Notes: generated by a model from the letters alone, not told the origin. 64,000 bases of DNA from Candidatus Mycolicibacterium alkanivorans (GCF_022760805.1 NZ_JAIVFL010000001.1:1364001-1428000), one strand, 5' to 3'. Positions 40,624 through 50,193 are shown, counted from the stretch's first letter. Program-made: numbers and translations.

Positions 40624-41025
40624 ATGGGTCCATTTCTGCTGCGCGCCGCGGTGACCGGGCTGGCGCTGTGGGTCGTCACGCTCGTCGTGCCGGGCATCTC
40701 CTTCGTCGGTGGTGACACCGCACTGCAGCGCGTCGGCATCGTGCTGGTGGTCGCGGTGATCTTCGGCCTGGTGAACGGGTTCATCAAGCCCGTCGTGCAA
40801 CTGCTGTCGATCCCGCTGTACATCCTGACTCTGGGGCTGTTCCACGTCGTCATCAATGCGCTGATGCTCTGGATCACCGCGTGGATCACCGAGCACACCA
40901 CGCACTGGGGACTGCAGATCAACCACTTCTGGTGGACTGCGATCTGGGCGGCGATCGTGCTGTCGATCGTGGGCTGGCTGTTCTCGCTGCCGATGCGCAG
41001 CGCCGAACGGGCCGTCGGCGGCTAG
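40624..41025 (+). CDS. Phage-holin-4-like (DUF360) membrane protein
   Basis: 133 aa with four hydrophobic helices and the family motif FGLVNGFIKPVVQLLSIPLYILTLGLF (about residues 47-73), typical of the mycobacterial phage-holin family 4 proteins (PF04020). Despite the name, no phage context exists here; role unknown. ATG 40624 is preceded by GGAGG. Confidence 0.8.
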   Translation: MGPFLLRAAVTGLALWVVTLVVPGISFVGGDTALQRVGIVLVVAVIFGLVNGFIKPVVQLLSIPLYILTLGLFHVVINALMLWITAWITEHTTHWGLQINHFWWTAIWAAIVLSIVGWLFSLPMRSAERAVGG

Positions 41026-41040
41026 CGGCACACTGGAGAC

Positions 41041-41904
41041 ATGCCCGAACTCCCCGAAGTCGAGGCGCTGGCCGACCACCTGCGCCGGCACGCGGTCGGC
41101 ACGACAATCGGACGCATCGACGTCGGTGCGCTCTCGGCGCTCAAAACCTTCGACCCACCGCCCACCGCGCTGCACGGCCAGCCGGTTGCCGGCGCGCACC
41201 GCTGGGGCAAGTACCTCGGTCTGCAGGCCGGCGATCTCCACCTGATCACTCACCTGTCCCGGGCAGGTTGGTTGCGGTGGTCGGACAAGCTCGCCGCGCC
41301 CCCGCTCAAACCCGGCAAGGGTCCGATCGCGCTGCGGGTCCATCTCGGAACCCCGGGCGAATCACCAGGTTTCGACCTCACCGAGGCAGGCACTCAGAAG
41401 CGCCTGGCGGTGTGGATCGTGCGCGACCCGGCGCAGGTGCCCGGGATCGCGACATTGGGTCCCGACGCCCTCGAACTCACCGGAGAGCAGCTGGCGGAGG
41501 TTCTGAAACCGCAGTCGGGACGCATCAAGACGGTGATCACCGACCAGAAGGTCATCGCCGGGATCGGCAACGCCTACAGCGACGAGATTCTCCACGTCGC
41601 CGAACTGTCGCCGTTCGCGACCGCGGGAAAGCTCACCGCCCAGCAGGTTTCGGCCCTACACGACGCGATGGCGTCGGTCCTCACCGATGCGGTCCAGCGG
41701 TCGGTGGGCCAGCAGGCCGCGACGCTCAAGGGTGAGAAGCGCTCCGGCCTGCGGGTGCACGCCCGGACCGGCTTGCCGTGCCCGGTGTGCGGCGACACCG
41801 TGCGGGAAGTGTCGTTCGCCGACAAGTCGTTTCAGTACTGCCCGACCTGCCAGACCGGCGGCAAGGTGCTGGCCGACCGCCGGCTGTCGCGGCTGCTGAA
41901 ATAG
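41041..41904 (+). CDS. fpg2: Formamidopyrimidine/endonuclease VIII family DNA glycosylase
   Basis: 287 aa Fpg/Nei-family glycosylase. N-terminal PELPEVE supplies the catalytic Pro and Glu after Met removal; the helix-two-turn-helix contains the conserved VIAGIGNAYSDEIL; the zinc finger is CPVCGDTV ... CPTCQTGGKVL. M. tuberculosis Rv0944 at this position is only a shortened version, whereas this one is complete and likely active in removing oxidised bases. Position between cobF region and pgi matches Rv0944. ATG 41041. Confidence 0.9.
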   Translation: MPELPEVEALADHLRRHAVGTTIGRIDVGALSALKTFDPPPTALHGQPVAGAHRWGKYLGLQAGDLHLITHLSRAGWLRWSDKLAAPPLKPGKGPIALRVHLGTPGESPGFDLTEAGTQKRLAVWIVRDPAQVPGIATLGPDALELTGEQLAEVLKPQSGRIKTVITDQKVIAGIGNAYSDEILHVAELSPFATAGKLTAQQVSALHDAMASVLTDAVQRSVGQQAATLKGEKRSGLRVHARTGLPCPVCGDTVREVSFADKSFQYCPTCQTGGKVLADRRLSRLLK

Positions 41905-41943
41905 GGCAGTGGCGAGCGTCGAGTTGTTGGCGAGACGTCGCCT

Positions 41944-41975
41944 GAGTTTCGCTGCGCGTCCCGCTCAGCGAACTC
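41944..41975. terminator. Hairpin at convergent fpg / pgi ends
   Basis: GAGTTTCGCTG pairs with CAGCGAACTC (one-base bulge) across an 11-base loop; overlaps the last codons of pgi. No T tract. Confidence 0.35.
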
Positions 41976-43614
41976 GGCCACGCTCCTCGCGGTAGCGGCG
42001 CGCCAACTCGTCGGTCGAGCTGTCGGTCTGCTCGGCCGGTGAACCATCACTGGTGATCACCCCGAGCAACGCCTTGGCCTGCGTCTTGCCCAGCTCGACG
42101 CCCCACTGGTCGAACGAGTCGATACCCCAGATCACACCCTCGGTGAAGACCTGGTGCTCGTAGAGCGCGATCAGCTGGCCGACCACCGACGGTGTGAGGC
42201 GATTGGCCAGGATCGACGTGCTCGGCCGGTTGCCCGGCATCACCTTGTGCGGCACCACGTCCGCCGGTGTGCCTTCCGAGGCGATCTCGGCTGCAGTCTT
42301 GCCGAAGGCCAGCACCTGGGTCTGGGCGAAGAAGTTGCTCATCAGCAGGTCGTGCATACTGCCGCCGCCGTCGGCGGTCGGCAGGTCGTCGGTCGGCTCG
42401 CTGAAACCGATGAAGTCGGCGGGCACCAGCCGAGTGCCCTGGTGCAGCAGCTGATAGAACGCATGTTGGCCGTTGGTCCCCGGCTCGCCCCAGAAGATCT
42501 CTCCGGTAGCAGTGGTCACCGGGGTGCCGTCGGCGCGCACCGACTTGCCGTTGGACTCCATCGTCAGCTGCTGCAGATACGCCGCGAAGCGTGACAGGTC
42601 GTTGGAGTAGGGCAGCACCGCCCGCGTCTCGGCGCCGAAGAAATCGGAGTACCACAAGCCGATCAGCCCGAGCAGTGCTGGCGCGTTCCGGTCCAGCGGA
42701 GCGGTCGCGAAGTGCCGGTCCACGATGTGGAATCCGGACAGGAAGTCGGCGAACGCTCCCTTGCCGATGACGGCCATCAACGACAAGCCGATCGCCGAGT
42801 CCACCGAGTAGCGGCCGCCCACCCAGTCCCAGAAGCCGAACATGTTGGCGGTGTCGACGCCGAAACTGTCGACCAGCTTCTCGTTGGTCGATACCGCGAC
42901 GAAGTGCTTCGACACCGCGGCGTCGCCGAGCGCGTCGGTGAGCCAACGTCGCGCCGCAGTGGCGTTGGTCAGCGTCTCCAGCGTCGAGAATGTCTTGGAC
43001 GCGACGATGAAAAGCGTTGAGGCAGGGTCCAATCCGTTGAGTTTGGCCACCAGGTCGGCGGGGTCGACGTTGGAGACGAAGCGCGCCGAGATGCCGGCGT
43101 CGGCGTAGTGGCGCAACGCCTGGTAGACCATCACCGGCCCCAGATCCGATCCGCCGATGCCGATGTTGACCACCGTTTTGATGCGCTCGCCGGTGGCCCC
43201 GGTCCACTCGCCGCTGCGCAGCCGGTCGGTGAAGGCCCCCATCGCGTCGAGCACCCCATGCACGTCGGCGACCACGTCCTGGCCGTCGACCACAAGCTGG
43301 GCGTCCCGCGGCAGCCGCAGCGCGGTGTGCAGCACCGCGCGGTTCTCCGAGGTGTTGATGTGCTCGCCGGAGAGCATCGCGTCGCGCCGTTCCTCGAGTT
43401 TGGCGGCCCGGGCCAGGTCGACGAGCAGCGACAGCGTTTCACGGGTCACCCGGTGCTTGCTGTAGTCGATGTAGAGGTCACCGACGGTCATGGTGAGCTC
43501 ACGTCCGCGGGTGGGGTCTTCGGCGAAGAACTCGCGAAGATGTTTGCCGGCGATCTCGTCGTGGTGGCGACGCAGTGCGTTCCATTCGGTGGTGGCGGAA
43601 ATGTCGGCGGTCAT
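41965..43614 (-). CDS. pgi: Glucose-6-phosphate isomerase
   Basis: 549 aa phosphoglucose isomerase interconverting glucose-6-phosphate and fructose-6-phosphate. Visible signatures: [16 protein letters not shown] phosphate loop, [17 protein letters not shown], catalytic Glu/His region [18 protein letters not shown] and the late Lys in [10 protein letters not shown]. Matches M. tuberculosis Rv0946c in length and order. ATG 43614, leaderless. Confidence 0.98.
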   Translation of the reverse strand: MTADISATTEWNALRRHHDEIAGKHLREFFAEDPTRGRELTMTVGDLYIDYSKHRVTRETLSLLVDLARAAKLEERRDAMLSGEHINTSENRAVLHTALRLPRDAQLVVDGQDVVADVHGVLDAMGAFTDRLRSGEWTGATGERIKTVVNIGIGGSDLGPVMVYQALRHYADAGISARFVSNVDPADLVAKLNGLDPASTLFIVASKTFSTLETLTNATAARRWLTDALGDAAVSKHFVAVSTNEKLVDSFGVDTANMFGFWDWVGGRYSVDSAIGLSLMAVIGKGAFADFLSGFHIVDRHFATAPLDRNAPALLGLIGLWYSDFFGAETRAVLPYSNDLSRFAAYLQQLTMESNGKSVRADGTPVTTATGEIFWGEPGTNGQHAFYQLLHQGTRLVPADFIGFSEPTDDLPTADGGGSMHDLLMSNFFAQTQVLAFGKTAAEIASEGTPADVVPHKVMPGNRPSTSILANRLTPSVVGQLIALYEHQVFTEGVIWGIDSFDQWGVELGKTQAKALLGVITSDGSPAEQTDSSTDELARRYREERGRVR

Positions 43615-43621
43615 GCCAAGA

Positions 43622-43627
43622 ACCCTA
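43622..43627 (-). promoter_or_regulatory. Leaderless -10 box, pgi
   Basis: TAGGGT on the minus strand, 7 bases before ATG 43614. Confidence 0.55.
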
Positions 43628-43664
43628 GTGCGATGTGGTTAACGGAGGTGTAGATCATTGATGT

Positions 43665-45122
43665 ATGAGCACCCCAGACATTGAACGGTTGTTGGCGTCG
43701 GTTCCAACTGGTTTGTGGGTCGGCGGCGAGGAGCGCCCCGGTTCGTCGACCTACGCCGTGCTCGACCCCTCGAACGACCAAGTTCTGACCACGGTGGCCA
43801 ACGCGACGGCGGAGGACGGCATCGCCGCGCTCGACGCCGCGTGCGCGGTGCAGGCCGAGTGGGCGGCCGCGCCGCCGCGCGAGCGGGGCGAGATCCTGCG
43901 TTCGGTGTTCGAGACGATCATCGAGCGCGCCGACGAGATCGCCACGCTGATGACGCTGGAGATGGGCAAGGTGTTCGCCGAGAGTCAGGGCGAGGTCCGC
44001 TACGGCGCGGAGTTCTTCCGCTGGTTCGCCGAGGAGGCCGTCCGCATCGGGGGCCGCTACACCCAGAGCCCGGCCGGAACCGGGCGCATCGTCGTGACGA
44101 AGACACCGGTCGGCCCGTGCTACGCGATCACGCCGTGGAACTTCCCGCTGGCCATGGGCACCCGCAAGATCGGCCCGGCACTCGCGGCCGGCTGCACGAT
44201 GATCGTCAAGCCGGCGCAGGAGACACCGCTGAGCATGCTCCTGCTGGCCAAGCTCATCGACGAGGCCGGTCTCCCCAAGGGCGTGTTGTCGGTGCTGCCA
44301 ACCAACAACCCGCGTGAGGTCACCACCGCGCTCATCGAGGACGGCCGGCTGCGCAAGCTGACGTTCACCGGCTCGACCGGTGTGGGCAAGGCGCTGGTGA
44401 AGCAGTCGGCCGATGCGCTGCTGCGCACGTCCATGGAGCTCGGTGGCAATGCGCCCTTCGTGGTGTTCGACGATGCCGACGTGGATGCGGCTGTCGACGG
44501 CGCGATGCTGGCCAAGATGCGCAACGGCGGCGAGGCGTGCACCGCGGCCAACCGCATCCACGTCTCCAATGCGGTGATCGACGAGTTCACCGACAAGTTC
44601 GTCAAGCGCATGGGTGAGGTCAACCTCGGCAACGGGCTGGACCCGAGTGCCAAGCTGGGGCCCCTGGTCAACGCCAAGCAGGTGGCCTCGGTCCAGGAAC
44701 TTGTCGACGACGCGGTGGAGAAGGGGGCCACCGTGGCGCTCGGCGGCCAGGCTCCCGGCGGTCCGGGCTGCTTCTACCCGGCGACCGTGCTCACCGACGT
44801 CCCGTCGGACGCCCGCATCCTCAAGGAGGAGGTGTTTGGACCGGTGGCCCCGATCATCGGGTTCGACTCCGAGGAGGACGGCATCGCCGCCGCCAACGAC
44901 ACCGAGTACGGACTGGCGTCCTACATCTACACCGAGTCGCTGGATCGGGCCCTGCGGGTGGCCGAGGCACTCGAGTCGGGCATGGTCGGTGTGAACCGCG
45001 GCGTGATCTCCGACCCGGCCGCCCCGTTCGGGGGCGTCAAGGAGTCGGGCTTCGGGCGCGAGGGTGGCTACGAGGGCATCGAGGAATACCTCGAGACTAA
45101 GTACATCGCGCTGACCAAATAG
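43665..45122 (+). CDS. NAD(P)-dependent aldehyde dehydrogenase (succinate-semialdehyde type)
   Basis: 485 aa aldehyde dehydrogenase of the GabD/succinate-semialdehyde group. Cofactor and catalytic signatures: ITPWNFPLAMGTRKIGPAL, FTGSTGVGKAL, general-base Glu in MELGGNAPF, nucleophilic Cys in GGEACTAANR, EEVFGPV. Probably converts succinate semialdehyde to succinate. GGAGG lies 16 bases before ATG 43665, further than usual. Divergent from pgi with 50 bases between. Confidence 0.92.
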   Translation: MSTPDIERLLASVPTGLWVGGEERPGSSTYAVLDPSNDQVLTTVANATAEDGIAALDAACAVQAEWAAAPPRERGEILRSVFETIIERADEIATLMTLEMGKVFAESQGEVRYGAEFFRWFAEEAVRIGGRYTQSPAGTGRIVVTKTPVGPCYAITPWNFPLAMGTRKIGPALAAGCTMIVKPAQETPLSMLLLAKLIDEAGLPKGVLSVLPTNNPREVTTALIEDGRLRKLTFTGSTGVGKALVKQSADALLRTSMELGGNAPFVVFDDADVDAAVDGAMLAKMRNGGEACTAANRIHVSNAVIDEFTDKFVKRMGEVNLGNGLDPSAKLGPLVNAKQVASVQELVDDAVEKGATVALGGQAPGGPGCFYPATVLTDVPSDARILKEEVFGPVAPIIGFDSEEDGIAAANDTEYGLASYIYTESLDRALRVAEALESGMVGVNRGVISDPAAPFGGVKESGFGREGGYEGIEEYLETKYIALTK

Positions 45123-45269
45123 GGCCGCCGGTAGAGGATGTAGCGAACCTTGGCCTTCTCATCGAAGAGTGACACTAGCGGTGTTCGTGCCGGCCGGCGC
45201 CGCGCGCCGCCACCAATCCTCGGCCGCTGGCGCCTATAGTCACAATCCCGGACCGAGGGAGGGCTCACC

Positions 45270-47303
45270 GTGACGCCGGCGCCGGCGCGATCTACTGCGC
45301 ACCGTCGATGGGTTGCCCCCACCCCTGATCGCGGCGCCCGCCGCAACCCGGTGCCATCACCGCGCTCCGGCGTTCCCGCACTCAACGGCCTCCGTGGTAT
45401 CGCGGTCGCGCTCGTCCTCATCGGGCACGGCGGCATTCCGGGCGTCGGCGGTGGGTTCATCGGGGTCGACATCTTCTTCGTGCTCAGCGGGTTCCTCATC
45501 ACCTCACTGCTGCTCGACGAGCTCGGGCGCACCGGCCGAATCAATCTGCGCGGCTTCTGGATCCGCCGGGCCCGACGCCTGTTGCCCGCGTTGCTCGCCA
45601 TGGTGCTGGCCGTGGTGTTCGTCCGCGCACTGTTCCCCCCCGAGGCCGTCGAGACACTGCGCTCCGACGCCGTCGCGGCCTTCCTATGGGCAGCAAACTG
45701 GGCTTTCGTCGCGCAGAAGACCGACTACTTCAGCCAGGGGGCTACCCCGTCACCCCTGCAGCACACCTGGTCCCTGGGTGTGGAGGAGCAGTACTACCTG
45801 ATCTGGCCCCTGCTTCTGGTCGCCACTGCGCTGCTGCTCGCCGCGATCGCGCGGCGCCGCAGCACGACCGCCACACTCGACGCGGTACGCGCAGCGGTGC
45901 TCGTCCTGGCCGGACTTGTCGCGGTGGCCTCGGCGATCGAGGCGGTACTGCTGTCCTCCGATGCGTCGCTCAACCGCGTCTACTTCGCGACCGACACCCG
46001 CGCCCAGGCGCTGTTGGTCGGCGCTGCCGCGGCAGCCCTCCTGGTGCGCGACTGGTCGGCGGTGCTGGCTGGATGGTCGCTGATCCGTTCGCGGTGGGTG
46101 AAGTGGGCCGCCCGCATCGTGCCGATCATCGGGTTGGTGGCCCTGGGCGTTGCAGTCCACGCCGCGACTGGAAGCGCCAGCGAGTTCCGGCGCGGTCTGC
46201 TGACCGTCGTGGCATTGGCCGCGGTCGCGGTGATCGTGCCGGTGGCACTCGACCAGGGCGGCCCGGTGGCGCGCGTGCTGTCGGTGCCGCCGCTGGTCTG
46301 GCTGGGCGTCATCTCCTACGGCGTGTACCTCTGGCACTGGCCGATCTTCTTGGCGCTCAACGGAGAACGTACGGGCTGGTCCGGTTACGGGCTGTTCGCC
46401 GCACGCTGCCTTGCGACCTTGGCGGCGGCGGCCGTGTCGTGGTGGCTGATCGAGCAGCCGATCCGCCGCTGGCGGCCGGTGCATGTCCCGATGCTGCGCT
46501 TCGCCGGTGCGACCGTCGTCACCGCGGTCACCGTGACCATGCTCGTCGTGCCGGTCGGGCTTCGGGGCGCCGACCGGGGGCCGGATGTGTCCTCGGCAGC
46601 GCTGGTCTCACCCGTCGAGATCGTCCGGCCGGCCCCGCCACCGCACGGCGCTCGGCTGAACACGGTGTCGGTGTTCGGCGACTCGGTTGCCTGGACGATC
46701 ATGCGGTATCTGCCCCCTACGCCAGGCATCAGTTTCCTGGACCGCACCACCATCGGCTGCGGTGTGGTCCGCGGCGGTCCATACCGCTATTCCGGCCAGC
46801 AACTGGACCAGAAACTGGAGTGCGACACCTGGCCCGAACGCTGGGCCCAGCGCATCGCCCACGACCGCCCCGACGTCGTGCTCCTCGCGGTCGGGCGGTG
46901 GGAGACGGTGGACCGGATGTGGCGTGGGCAGTGGACACACATCGGCGACCCCGACTTCGACCAGTACCTGGTCGGCGAGCTGAAGCGGGCACTGGACATC
47001 CTGCAGTCGACCGGTGCGCGCATCGTGGTCACCACCGAGCCGTTCAACCGGCACGGCGAACGCGCCGACGGCAGCCTTTATCCCGAGGACCAGCCGAGTC
47101 GCGTCAAGCGCTGGAACTCGATGCTGCGCGACGTCGTGGCCGGGCGGAAGGGCGTCGACGTGCTCGATCTGAACAAGAAGCTGGGGCCGAACGGCAACTA
47201 CACCGCCAAGATCAACGGGGTGCTCGTGCGCGGCGACGGCGTGCATCCCACCGCCAACGCGGTGACGTGGATGACGCCTTGGCTGGTGGACGCCGTCAGC
47301 TAG
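45270..47303 (+). CDS. OafA/YrhL-type membrane acyltransferase with SGNH domain
   Basis: 677 aa. N-terminal acyltransferase-3 domain (about 35-400, ten or so helices) with catalytic-type LIGHGG and FFVLSGFLIT, then HTWSLGVEEQYY. C-terminal SGNH hydrolase-like domain (about 460-677) with VFGDSVAW (block I) and GDGVHPT (block V Asp-His). This architecture O-acylates surface glycans or lipids. GTG 45270 is preceded by GGGAGG at 45257-45262. Confidence 0.9.
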   Translation: MTPAPARSTAHRRWVAPTPDRGARRNPVPSPRSGVPALNGLRGIAVALVLIGHGGIPGVGGGFIGVDIFFVLSGFLITSLLLDELGRTGRINLRGFWIRRARRLLPALLAMVLAVVFVRALFPPEAVETLRSDAVAAFLWAANWAFVAQKTDYFSQGATPSPLQHTWSLGVEEQYYLIWPLLLVATALLLAAIARRRSTTATLDAVRAAVLVLAGLVAVASAIEAVLLSSDASLNRVYFATDTRAQALLVGAAAAALLVRDWSAVLAGWSLIRSRWVKWAARIVPIIGLVALGVAVHAATGSASEFRRGLLTVVALAAVAVIVPVALDQGGPVARVLSVPPLVWLGVISYGVYLWHWPIFLALNGERTGWSGYGLFAARCLATLAAAAVSWWLIEQPIRRWRPVHVPMLRFAGATVVTAVTVTMLVVPVGLRGADRGPDVSSAALVSPVEIVRPAPPPHGARLNTVSVFGDSVAWTIMRYLPPTPGISFLDRTTIGCGVVRGGPYRYSGQQLDQKLECDTWPERWAQRIAHDRPDVVLLAVGRWETVDRMWRGQWTHIGDPDFDQYLVGELKRALDILQSTGARIVVTTEPFNRHGERADGSLYPEDQPSRVKRWNSMLRDVVAGRKGVDVLDLNKKLGPNGNYTAKINGVLVRGDGVHPTANAVTWMTPWLVDAVS

Positions 47304-47306
47304 CGT

Positions 47307-47372
47307 CCGAGCCGGCGCGCCTCAGTCCCGAGCCGGCGCTGTCTGATGGCCGGCCTCAGTGCCCGAGCCGGC
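47307..47372. repeat. Three partial copies of the aroQ 3-prime end
   Basis: CCGAGCCGGC occurs at 47307, 47328 and 47363, and CCTCAGT accompanies the first two gaps. The third copy is the real end of the chorismate mutase gene (its last codons and stop); the other two look like small duplications of it. Confidence 0.5.
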
Positions 47373-47619
47373 CCCTGCCCATGCGCAGCAGCAGCATCGC
47401 CAGATCTTTGCCGTCCTGACCCAACTCGCGGTAGCGCTCGATGACCTTCATCTCACGGCTGTGCACCAGGCGGGTTCCGCCGGAAGCCATCCTGGCCCGG
47501 CCGATCTCCTGCGAGACCTCGGTGCGGCGTTTGACCGCCGCCAAGATCTCCGCGTCGAGGCGGTCGATCTCCTGGCGCAGGGCGTCGATATCTGACATCT
47601 GCTCGGCTTCTACAGTCAT
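47356..47619 (-). CDS. aroQ: Chorismate mutase (AroQ-delta)
   Basis: 87 aa intracellular chorismate mutase converting chorismate to prephenate, the branch point to Phe and Tyr. Conserved helical core: IDALRQEIDRLDAEILAAVKRRTEVSQEIG, then RMASGGTRLVHSREMKVIERY, and the C-terminal LLRMGRGRLGH through which the M. tuberculosis enzyme (Rv0948c) is activated by DAHP synthase. ATG 47619 is preceded by GAGGAG. The ~170-base leader upstream contains a probable Phe/Tyr attenuator. Confidence 0.95.
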   Translation of the reverse strand: MTVEAEQMSDIDALRQEIDRLDAEILAAVKRRTEVSQEIGRARMASGGTRLVHSREMKVIERYRELGQDGKDLAMLLLRMGRGRLGH

Positions 47620-47788
47620 GGCTCTGTTCTCCTCGTGTGTTTCGGTCTCATCGCGGTCCCGGACCTCACACAAGAGACGAGCCCCGGATCCGAATGCGGA
47701 CCGCGGGGCTCTCGGGTTCGAGCAGCTATGCCTCCACGGGTACCGCGATCCGGTACCCGTGGAAAAATCGCTGCGGTGCAGTGAGCAC
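47620..47788 (-). promoter_or_regulatory. Candidate Phe/Tyr attenuator leader of aroQ
   Basis: Three mutually exclusive stems on the minus strand. Stem 1 (47734-47762): perfect 12-bp, CCACGGGTACCG with 5-base loop. Stem 2 (47679-47711): GAGCCCCG + GGTCCG pairing CGGATC + CGGGGCTC, 14 bp with one bulge and a CATT loop, followed by GTCTCTTGT; terminator-like. Alternative: the middle of stem 1, CGGATCGCGG (47744-47753), can pair over 10 bases (one G-U) with CCGCGGTCCG in the 5-prime arm of stem 2. Stalling at the Phe codons just before stem 1 would free this segment and prevent stem 2. Confidence 0.65.
47726..47788 (-). CDS. Leader peptide with Phe-Phe-His-Gly-Tyr
   Basis: 20 codons from GTG 47788 to TAG: VLTAPQRFFHGYRIAVPVEA. 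The two Phe codons (TTT TTC) immediately precede the first stem of the leader and Tyr follows within it. It opens at the predicted transcript start: CACACT (47795-47800) is 6 bases upstream and TTGCAC (47819-47824) 18 bases further. The downstream gene makes the precursor of Phe and Tyr, as expected for attenuation control. Confidence 0.6.
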   Translation of the reverse strand: MLTAPQRFFHGYRIAVPVEA

Positions 47789-47860
47789 GAAATGAGTGTG
47801 CCACCACGCGCCGCTCTTGTGCAAAAAACTGTCGCCATACAGCGGTAAGTTGGGTCAGAC

Positions 47861-50191
47861 ATGAGTGTGCACGTGACGGATTACAAGCCACCGGCCGAAG
47901 CTGCCGAACTCCTCGACGGCCTCAACCCGCAGCAGCGGCAGGCCGTGCTGCACGAGGGCACCCCGCTGCTGATCGTTGCCGGCGCCGGTTCGGGCAAGAC
48001 TGCCGTGCTGACCCGCCGGATCGCCTACCTGCTGGCGGCCCGGGACGTCGGGCCGGGCCAGGTGCTGGCCATCACGTTCACCAACAAGGCCGCCGCGGAG
48101 ATGCGCGAGCGGGTGGTCGCCCTGGTGGGCCCGCGGGCCCGCAACATGTGGGTGTCGACGTTCCACTCCACCTGTGTGCGGATCCTGCGCAATCAGGCCT
48201 CGCTGCTGCCCGGGCTGAACTCCAACTTCTCGATCTACGATGCCGATGATTCCCGCCGCCTGCTGCTGATGATCGGCAAGGACATGGGCCTGGACGTCAA
48301 GCGGTACTCGCCGCGGCTGCTGGCCAATGCGATCTCCAACCTCAAGAACGAGCTGATCACCCCCGAGCAGGCGGTCGCGGCGCTGGAGCCCGGGTCCGAC
48401 GACCTAGCCCGCACCGTCGCCAGCGTCTTCGACGAGTACCAGCGTCGGCTGCGCGCGGCCAACGCGCTGGACTTCGACGACCTCATCGGCGAGACCGTCG
48501 CGGTGTTGCAGAACTACCCGCAGATCGCGCAGTACTACCGCCGCCGATTCCGGCACATCATGGTCGACGAGTACCAGGACACCAACCACGCGCAGTACGT
48601 CCTGGTTCGCGAGCTCGTCGGTGTGGGCGCGCCCGACACCGACACCGTGCCGCCCAGCGAGCTCTGCGTCGTCGGCGACGCGGACCAGTCCATCTACGCC
48701 TTCCGCGGCGCGACCATCCGCAATATCGAGGACTTCGAGCGGGACTTCCCGAACGCCACGACGATCCTGCTCGAGCAGAACTACCGCTCCACCCAGAACA
48801 TCCTGTCGGCGGCCAACTCGGTGATCTCGCGCAACGCCAACCGCCGCGAGAAGCGGCTGTGGACCGACGCCGGCGAGGGTGAACTGATCGTCGGCTACGT
48901 CGCCGACAACGAGCACGACGAGGCCAGGTTCGTCGCCGGTGAGATCGACGCGCTGGCCGACCGCGGCGAGATCACCTACAACGACGTGGCGGTGTTCTAC
49001 CGCACCAACAACTCGTCGCGCTCGCTGGAGGAGGTGTTCATCCGGGCCGGCGTCCCCTACAAGGTCGTCGGCGGCGTTCGGTTCTACGAGCGCAAGGAGA
49101 TCCGCGACGTCGTCGCCTACCTGCGTGTGCTGGACAACCCCGGCGACGCAGTCAGCCTGCGACGCATCCTGAACACCCCGCGCCGCGGCATCGGCGATCG
49201 CGCCGAGGCCTGCGTCGCGGTGTACGCCGAGAACACCGGTTGCACCTTCGCCGACGCGCTGGCCGCCGCGGCCCAGGGCAAGGTGCCGATGCTGAACACC
49301 CGCTCGGAGAAGTCGATCGCCAGTTTCGTCAACCTGCTCGACGACCTGCGCGGCCGCCTCGACGACGAGCTCGGCGATCTTGTCGAAGCCGTCCTAGACC
49401 GCACCGGCTACCGCGCCGAACTGGAGTCCTCCAGCGACCCGCAGGATCTGGCCCGGCTGGACAACCTCAACGAATTGGTCAGCGTCGCACACGAATTCAG
49501 CACCGACCGGGCCAATGCTGCCGCGCTCGACGATGACACCGACACCGACGAGGACGTGCCCGAGACCGGGGTGCTCGCCGAGTTCCTCGAACGGGTGTCG
49601 CTGGTCGCCGACTCCGACGAGCTGCCCGAGCACGACTCGGGTGTGGTCACCATGATGACGCTGCACACCGCCAAGGGGCTGGAGTTCCCGGTCGTCTTCG
49701 TCACCGGCTGGGAGGACGGCATGTTCCCGCACATGCGGGCCCTCGGCGATCCCACGGAACTCTCCGAGGAACGTCGGCTCGCCTACGTCGGCATCACCAG
49801 GGCGCGCCAACGGCTTTATGTCACCCGCGCCAAGGTCCGCTCGTCGTGGGGTCAGCCCATGCTGAACCCCGAATCCCGTTTCCTGCATGAGATTCCCGAG
49901 CATCTCGTCGACTGGCGGCGTACCGACGCGACACCGACGCTCGGCGCCCCGGTCAGCGGTGCCGGCCGGTTCGGCACGCCCCGGCCCTCGCCTGTGCGCA
50001 GCTCCTCCGGCGGGGGCAAGCGGCCGCTGCTGGTGCTCGAAGCCGGCGACCGGGTCAACCATGACAAGTACGGACTTGGCCGCGTCGAAGAGGTGTCCGG
50101 CATGGGGGAGTCGGCGATGTCGCTCATCGACTTCGGTAGCGCCGGCCGGGTCAAGCTGATGCATAACCACGCCCCGCTGCAGAAGCTGTAG
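47861..50191 (+). CDS. uvrD1: ATP-dependent DNA helicase UvrD1
   Basis: 776 aa superfamily 1A helicase matching M. tuberculosis UvrD1 (Rv0949). Motif I AGAGSGKT at 40-47, Ia AITFTNKAA, II VDEYQDTNH, III GDADQSIYAFRGA, IV QNYRSTQNI, V TLHTAKGLEF, VI AYVGITRARQRL. C-terminal ~50 residues form the Tudor-like domain (DRVNHDKYGLGRVEEV) that contacts RNA polymerase. Acts in nucleotide excision repair; mycobacterial UvrD1 is stimulated by Ku, also encoded in this window. TAAGTT lies 9 bases before ATG 47861. Divergent from the aroQ leader. Confidence 0.97.
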   Translation: MSVHVTDYKPPAEAAELLDGLNPQQRQAVLHEGTPLLIVAGAGSGKTAVLTRRIAYLLAARDVGPGQVLAITFTNKAAAEMRERVVALVGPRARNMWVSTFHSTCVRILRNQASLLPGLNSNFSIYDADDSRRLLLMIGKDMGLDVKRYSPRLLANAISNLKNELITPEQAVAALEPGSDDLARTVASVFDEYQRRLRAANALDFDDLIGETVAVLQNYPQIAQYYRRRFRHIMVDEYQDTNHAQYVLVRELVGVGAPDTDTVPPSELCVVGDADQSIYAFRGATIRNIEDFERDFPNATTILLEQNYRSTQNILSAANSVISRNANRREKRLWTDAGEGELIVGYVADNEHDEARFVAGEIDALADRGEITYNDVAVFYRTNNSSRSLEEVFIRAGVPYKVVGGVRFYERKEIRDVVAYLRVLDNPGDAVSLRRILNTPRRGIGDRAEACVAVYAENTGCTFADALAAAAQGKVPMLNTRSEKSIASFVNLLDDLRGRLDDELGDLVEAVLDRTGYRAELESSSDPQDLARLDNLNELVSVAHEFSTDRANAAALDDDTDTDEDVPETGVLAEFLERVSLVADSDELPEHDSGVVTMMTLHTAKGLEFPVVFVTGWEDGMFPHMRALGDPTELSEERRLAYVGITRARQRLYVTRAKVRSSWGQPMLNPESRFLHEIPEHLVDWRRTDATPTLGAPVSGAGRFGTPRPSPVRSSSGGGKRPLLVLEAGDRVNHDKYGLGRVEEVSGMGESAMSLIDFGSAGRVKLMHNHAPLQKL

Positions 50192-50193
50192 CC

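Noticed and set aside
40624..41025. Phage holin
   Set aside because: Family name only; gene sits in a conserved chromosomal context without lysis genes.
47734..47762. Hairpin considered as a terminator on the plus strand
   Set aside because: It is followed by A residues, not T, and lies upstream of uvrD1; it fits better as part of the aroQ leader on the other strand.
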